Assembly (NCBI GenBank): GCA_033060915.1
Contig: CM065385.1
Coordinates: 15,219,001-15,283,000 of the forward strand
DNA length: 64,000 bases
Source of the DNA: Euryodendron excelsum
Taxonomy: Eukaryota; Streptophyta; Magnoliopsida; Ericales; Pentaphylacaceae
Reading direction: 5' to 3'
Part shown: positions 60,612 through 64,000 of the stretch, piece after piece
How the letters are laid out: each line of letters begins with the position of its first letter
Numbering within the stretch: the stretch's first letter is position 1
The notes under the pieces: model-generated
What the model saw: the letters and a program-made list of their open reading frames with translations, nothing else
The model's database searches: none
Told to the model about the DNA's origin: nothing
Made by a program: the position numbers and the translations under genes

Positions 60612-62059
60612 CTGCGTCTCTAGTTTAAATGTACGGCAGCATGGAATAAGTCCTTTTTTTGGGGATTTTATTTGGTTGGACTGAATGGAAGGCCTACTCA
60701 TCCAGAAAGCCCATTATAAATTTTATGCAATTTTTTATTTATTTATGTATACTATGCTGTATGTGCATATTATGAGTGGAATCAGATGATAGATATGTAT
60801 TTTTTAATCATATCTTTTACATTGGCTTTCTATTTCTTAATATACATTTTAAACCTTTTAATTCTTACGAAATTATATATTTGTTATGGAAGCGAATGAG
60901 TTTTTTTTTTTTTTTTTTTTTCCCTTCTTCTGTCCAAGGGAGGCCAAACCATAGCTCGAACCCTAAATGATGAGCTAGGAAACTGTGTCTGACTATTGGA
61001 TTGTCCTATGCACTCACAAGAAAATGAGTTTTAATCACATATAAATTTAAGTTACAACTCCTATTTTTTCACATTACTTGCTATTTTTTGTGTTTTCTTT
61101 TTTATTTTTAATTATTTAATTTGTATAGAAGAACAGGAGTTTTAGTTATACAATGTCATTATCGGTTAACTTCCCCTCAAATCACTTCTTTCTGCCTTTA
61201 AAAGTTTAGTAACCAACATGTTTCAAATTGTGAATGAATTGAATTTAAATTGTTTAAGTGTAAAATTCTTAATATACTGTATGTGATTGAAAGATATGCA
61301 ATGGTCCTGCCCACTTAAAGTATATCGCTGCTATACTAAAAGAGCTAGTGAATAGTATTTTTTTTCTAGCTTTTGGGCTAATTTCAAACGATTCTGTTGA
61401 CTCTATATCTTGATTTTGATAAACACAAAACTATGTGTTAAGTTGTCTAATGATTCTAACTAGTGTGCAGATTTGGTTTACTCTTAAATGACTTGAAACT
61501 TGACACTTGGCATAAATTACACTAGTTATGTATTGAAACTTGTTAAGAAGCAATGAAGAAAGAAAGAGCATGATAGAATGATACGACAAGATCATTTCAC
61601 ATGTATTAGAAGCTTTCATGAAGATTTGATGAAGACTTAGAAGAATGAATATTAAAAATGTTCTTGAAGATCCATATCCATATACCTTTCAAGACTTAGA
61701 AGTCCCAAGTTGATGACTCTTGAAGAGTTTTGTAAAGAATAGAAGAAATCTTGTAAAGTTAAAGTCTCTGAGTAAAAGAGTCAACACATTGAGATAGTGA
61801 GTTGAATTAGAATTTACCAAAAAGAAAGGGGTCGACCCCTCTACAAAAGGGGTTAGAAACCTTGGAGAATGTCCAGAAAAAGTCGACTCCTCATTTCAAA
61901 GGTGTTGACACATTGAGACAAAGTTTGATGACCAACACAAAAGGGTCGACACATGACCTGAATAGGTTAACATATTGAAGCAGATTGCTAAGATACTGGA
62001 GACAGAACAAAAAGAGTCAACACATGCATAAAAAGGGTCGACACATTGCCTATAATGAC
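60609..62059. other. BOLA2 upstream region with degenerate GTCGAC repeats
   Basis: AT-rich promoter-side sequence with a T run near 60901. From about 61770 to 62050 it has repeated AAAGGGGTCGACMCMT / AGAGTCAACACAT motifs related to those at 38460-38745. This may be the edge of another LTR fragment. No gene was seen. Confidence 0.5.
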
Positions 62060-64000
62060 TATAAGCACCCTATTTTTGCCCACTCGACAATCTTCGACCT
62101 GATCGAACTCCCTTTCAAAACTCCGTAAGCACATCAAGCCTAAATCAACTTTCGAACCCTTATCCAATTAGTCAACTATTTCTCGGGCCCGCTAGGCCCA
62201 ATAGAGGCCTAATAACCAAACCTGCCCCTTGGGCCTCCAGGCACGTTTCGAGAAAGTTGAAAATCCCTCAAAATGGTAAGTCCACCATTCCAAAGTGCCA
62301 TTAAGCCTTTAGGCATACTTTGCATGCCATCCTGTCCAATTTCGGTCTCATTTCGGCTAACTATGGTCAAAATGACCGTTTTGCCCCTGAACGCCCCAAC
62401 GCTGCACAAACCCCACCGAACAGTAAAAGACTTTCCCAAAACCATCCCTGAATGATCCGCCACGCTTAACATGACACTCTAATCCATTCCTGACTATTTT
62501 CAACCGAAACCCGCCAAAATAACCATTTCGCCGCTGATAACCCGAACGCACCCCAAAACAACACTGGTCTTAGGATATTGAACGGCGGATCTTGTCATAC
62601 ACCCCTGTTTAACCTAAAGAAGACCTTACGATGCTAAACACCCACGACTCGATAAAAGTTCCCTGGAGTGTCTCGCAGACGCTCCGCCGAAATTGTCTTT
62701 TCTCTTGATTCCCTAGTTATAACGCACCGTCAAATGACTTGAGAAATGCGTAAACCAGGGAATTCCCAAAAGCTCGCCCATAGGTCTTTCCATCAATACA
62801 ACTTGATAGGATAGATCACTTCCCGAAGCCCTTCATCATATGGCTCAAAAACCATAACTCTCAACAACTCCTGGAGCGTTTGGCAGACGCTCCGCCAAGG
62901 TTGACTTTTCTCCCAAATTCCTGATTGTAACGCACCGTCAAACGACTTGAGAAATGCATAAATTAGGAAATTCTTGAAAGTATTTCTAGAGTACTTTCCA
63001 TCGGTACGATCCGATTGAAGAGATAGCTTCCCAAAGGCCTTGATCATATGACACGAAAGCAGCCACTTTCGAACCCCCACTAAGTGTATCACAGACGCTC
63101 TGCAGAAATACAATTTATTGCACATTTTCCAAGGCGATATCCCACACTTCCAAACACCACTCAAACTTTTTGAAAACACGAAAGTTCACGAGAAACCCTA
63201 GGAGAACATCGTGGGTGCAACCGATTCTCCCGAAACCTTTCCGGTTGGCTCAATTATCAAGACAAAGTTTAAACGAACATTCCCGGTGACAGAACGTATG
63301 CTACATGCGCCCAGATTTTGATCAAATAGACCAAAGTTCAATCAATCGTCAGGATTTAACCAGTACACTAAGTATCATGTGACATTCTAGCAATGGAACA
63401 GTACTGGCGCATGTGCTACATGCGCCAAGCCTGTTCCTGATTGCTTATAAATATCAGCCTCTCCCTTTGCATATTCCAGAATCGAAAATTGATACGAATC
63501 TCTGCTGAAACTGCTCCAGAATCTAGAATTTCTATATATATCCATTTCCTCCAACACTTAAGCTAGATTCCACCTCCCTCTAACCCATACACTTCACTTA
63601 TATAGCCCTATACACTATTAAACTCCTCCTTCCAACCCCTCAAGCCTACTTGAAGCTATCTAAGTTCAAGCCAAGGCATCCATAGAAGATCAAAAGTATA
63701 TTGAAGGCAAAAGGTGGTATTCTTTTTACATTTTTGTCTTCCGCCACTCTTCTCTTCTCCCTCCTAGACTACTTAGGCTATTCTCTATTTTAATCCCTAT
63801 CTTCAACCCCGCTTTCTTAAATGCTTAAGCCAAGAGAGCTCTTAGTTTATGTCTAGAGGAAAGCTAGTGGGAGCCACCGTGTAGGGGGATCTCTTACTAG
63901 CCTACTTTAATATGGTATGGCCTAGGAGCCCCTTGATTATGTGGTGTAGCCTAAAGTCTTGTATATATTATGATCCCCTTGCATTTTACTATCTTGGTCA
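62060..64000 (+). mobile_element. Ty3/gypsy (Tat/Ogre-like) LTR, plus strand, runs off the window
   Basis: Starts TATAAGCACCCTATTTTTGC (a TG to TA change relative to the copy at 3717). It is collinear with the minus-strand LTR at the left edge of the window. It carries 208-bp sub-repeats (AGACGCTCCGCC boxes at about 62678, 62883 and a variant at 63092), two dyad boxes, a TATA-like TTATAAATATCAG at 63447 and the CTCTTCTC..CCTCCTAG block. The ORFs at 62209-63179 are chance frames. The 3' half lies outside the window. Confidence 0.78.
63294..63460 (+). promoter_or_regulatory. Putative LTR promoter: two dyad boxes and a TATA element
   Basis: GTATGCTACATGCGCC (about 63296) and the near-palindrome GCGCATGTGCTACATGCGC (about 63407) lie upstream of TTATAAATATCAG (63447). 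The distal box is about 110 bp from the proximal one. The same pair and spacing recur, diverged, in the left-hand LTR copy. Confidence 0.55.

Overview
This is nuclear DNA from a seed plant, most likely a woody eudicot with a large, transposon-rich genome. The sequence is AT-rich and contains no operons. Its genes have GT-AG introns, and both Ty1/copia and Ty3/gypsy chromovirus retrotransposons are present. Three genuine genes are recognisable, all on the minus strand. I assembled them by hand from exon translations and splice sites; none is visible as one long ORF. They are a mitochondrial ribosomal protein uL15 (14177-24058, 4 exons, 286 aa), a plastid fibrillin/PAP protein resembling FBN6 (44508-47005, 7 exons, 273 aa) and a BolA2-type protein (48426-60573, 3 exons, 93 aa). 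uL15m has an 8.2-kb first intron and BOLA2 an 11.8-kb first intron. Both introns carry small transposons. LAYOUT. 1-3717: minus-strand LTR sequence of a large Ty3/gypsy (Tat/Ogre-like) family; an opposite-strand copy starts at 62060 and runs off the right edge. 3718-10382: a 5'-truncated, decayed copia element with a 3.0-kb solo-LTR-like insertion (5921-8945) inside its RNase H region and a 1.3-kb 3' LTR (9087-10382). 10383-12469: another gypsy LTR-like segment on the minus strand. 12470-26333: the uL15m gene, its upstream region and a LINE 3' fragment (about 25655-26333). 26734-41532: a second copia element, split by a nearly complete minus-strand chromovirus (28672-36054, target duplication AGTGC/AGGGC) and by a 2.2-kb solo LTR (37775-39947, CGAAA/CGAAG). 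Its 3' LTR is cut off by an inverted LTR of the first copia family (41533-42525). 42721-43752: a GC-rich solo LTR with an exact CATAG target duplication. 44508-60573: FBN6-like and BOLA2, with MITEs and tandem repeats in the BOLA2 intron. 60609-62059: the BOLA2 upstream region with a degenerate GTCGAC-type repeat. THE MOST UNUSUAL SIGNAL is a dispersed non-autonomous DNA transposon family with five copies (22638, 48908, 54108, 55960, 58290). Its ends are CTAAGAAGCACGGACAC-like and dense in GACAC motifs. All five copies are flanked by 8-bp direct repeats, exact or degraded, which indicates a hAT-type element. Two other small elements (20296-20636 and 52889-53337) have different termini and also 8-bp duplications. 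I see no tRNA, rRNA, CRISPR or organelle-type gene cluster, and no new enzyme system. The interest lies in genome architecture.
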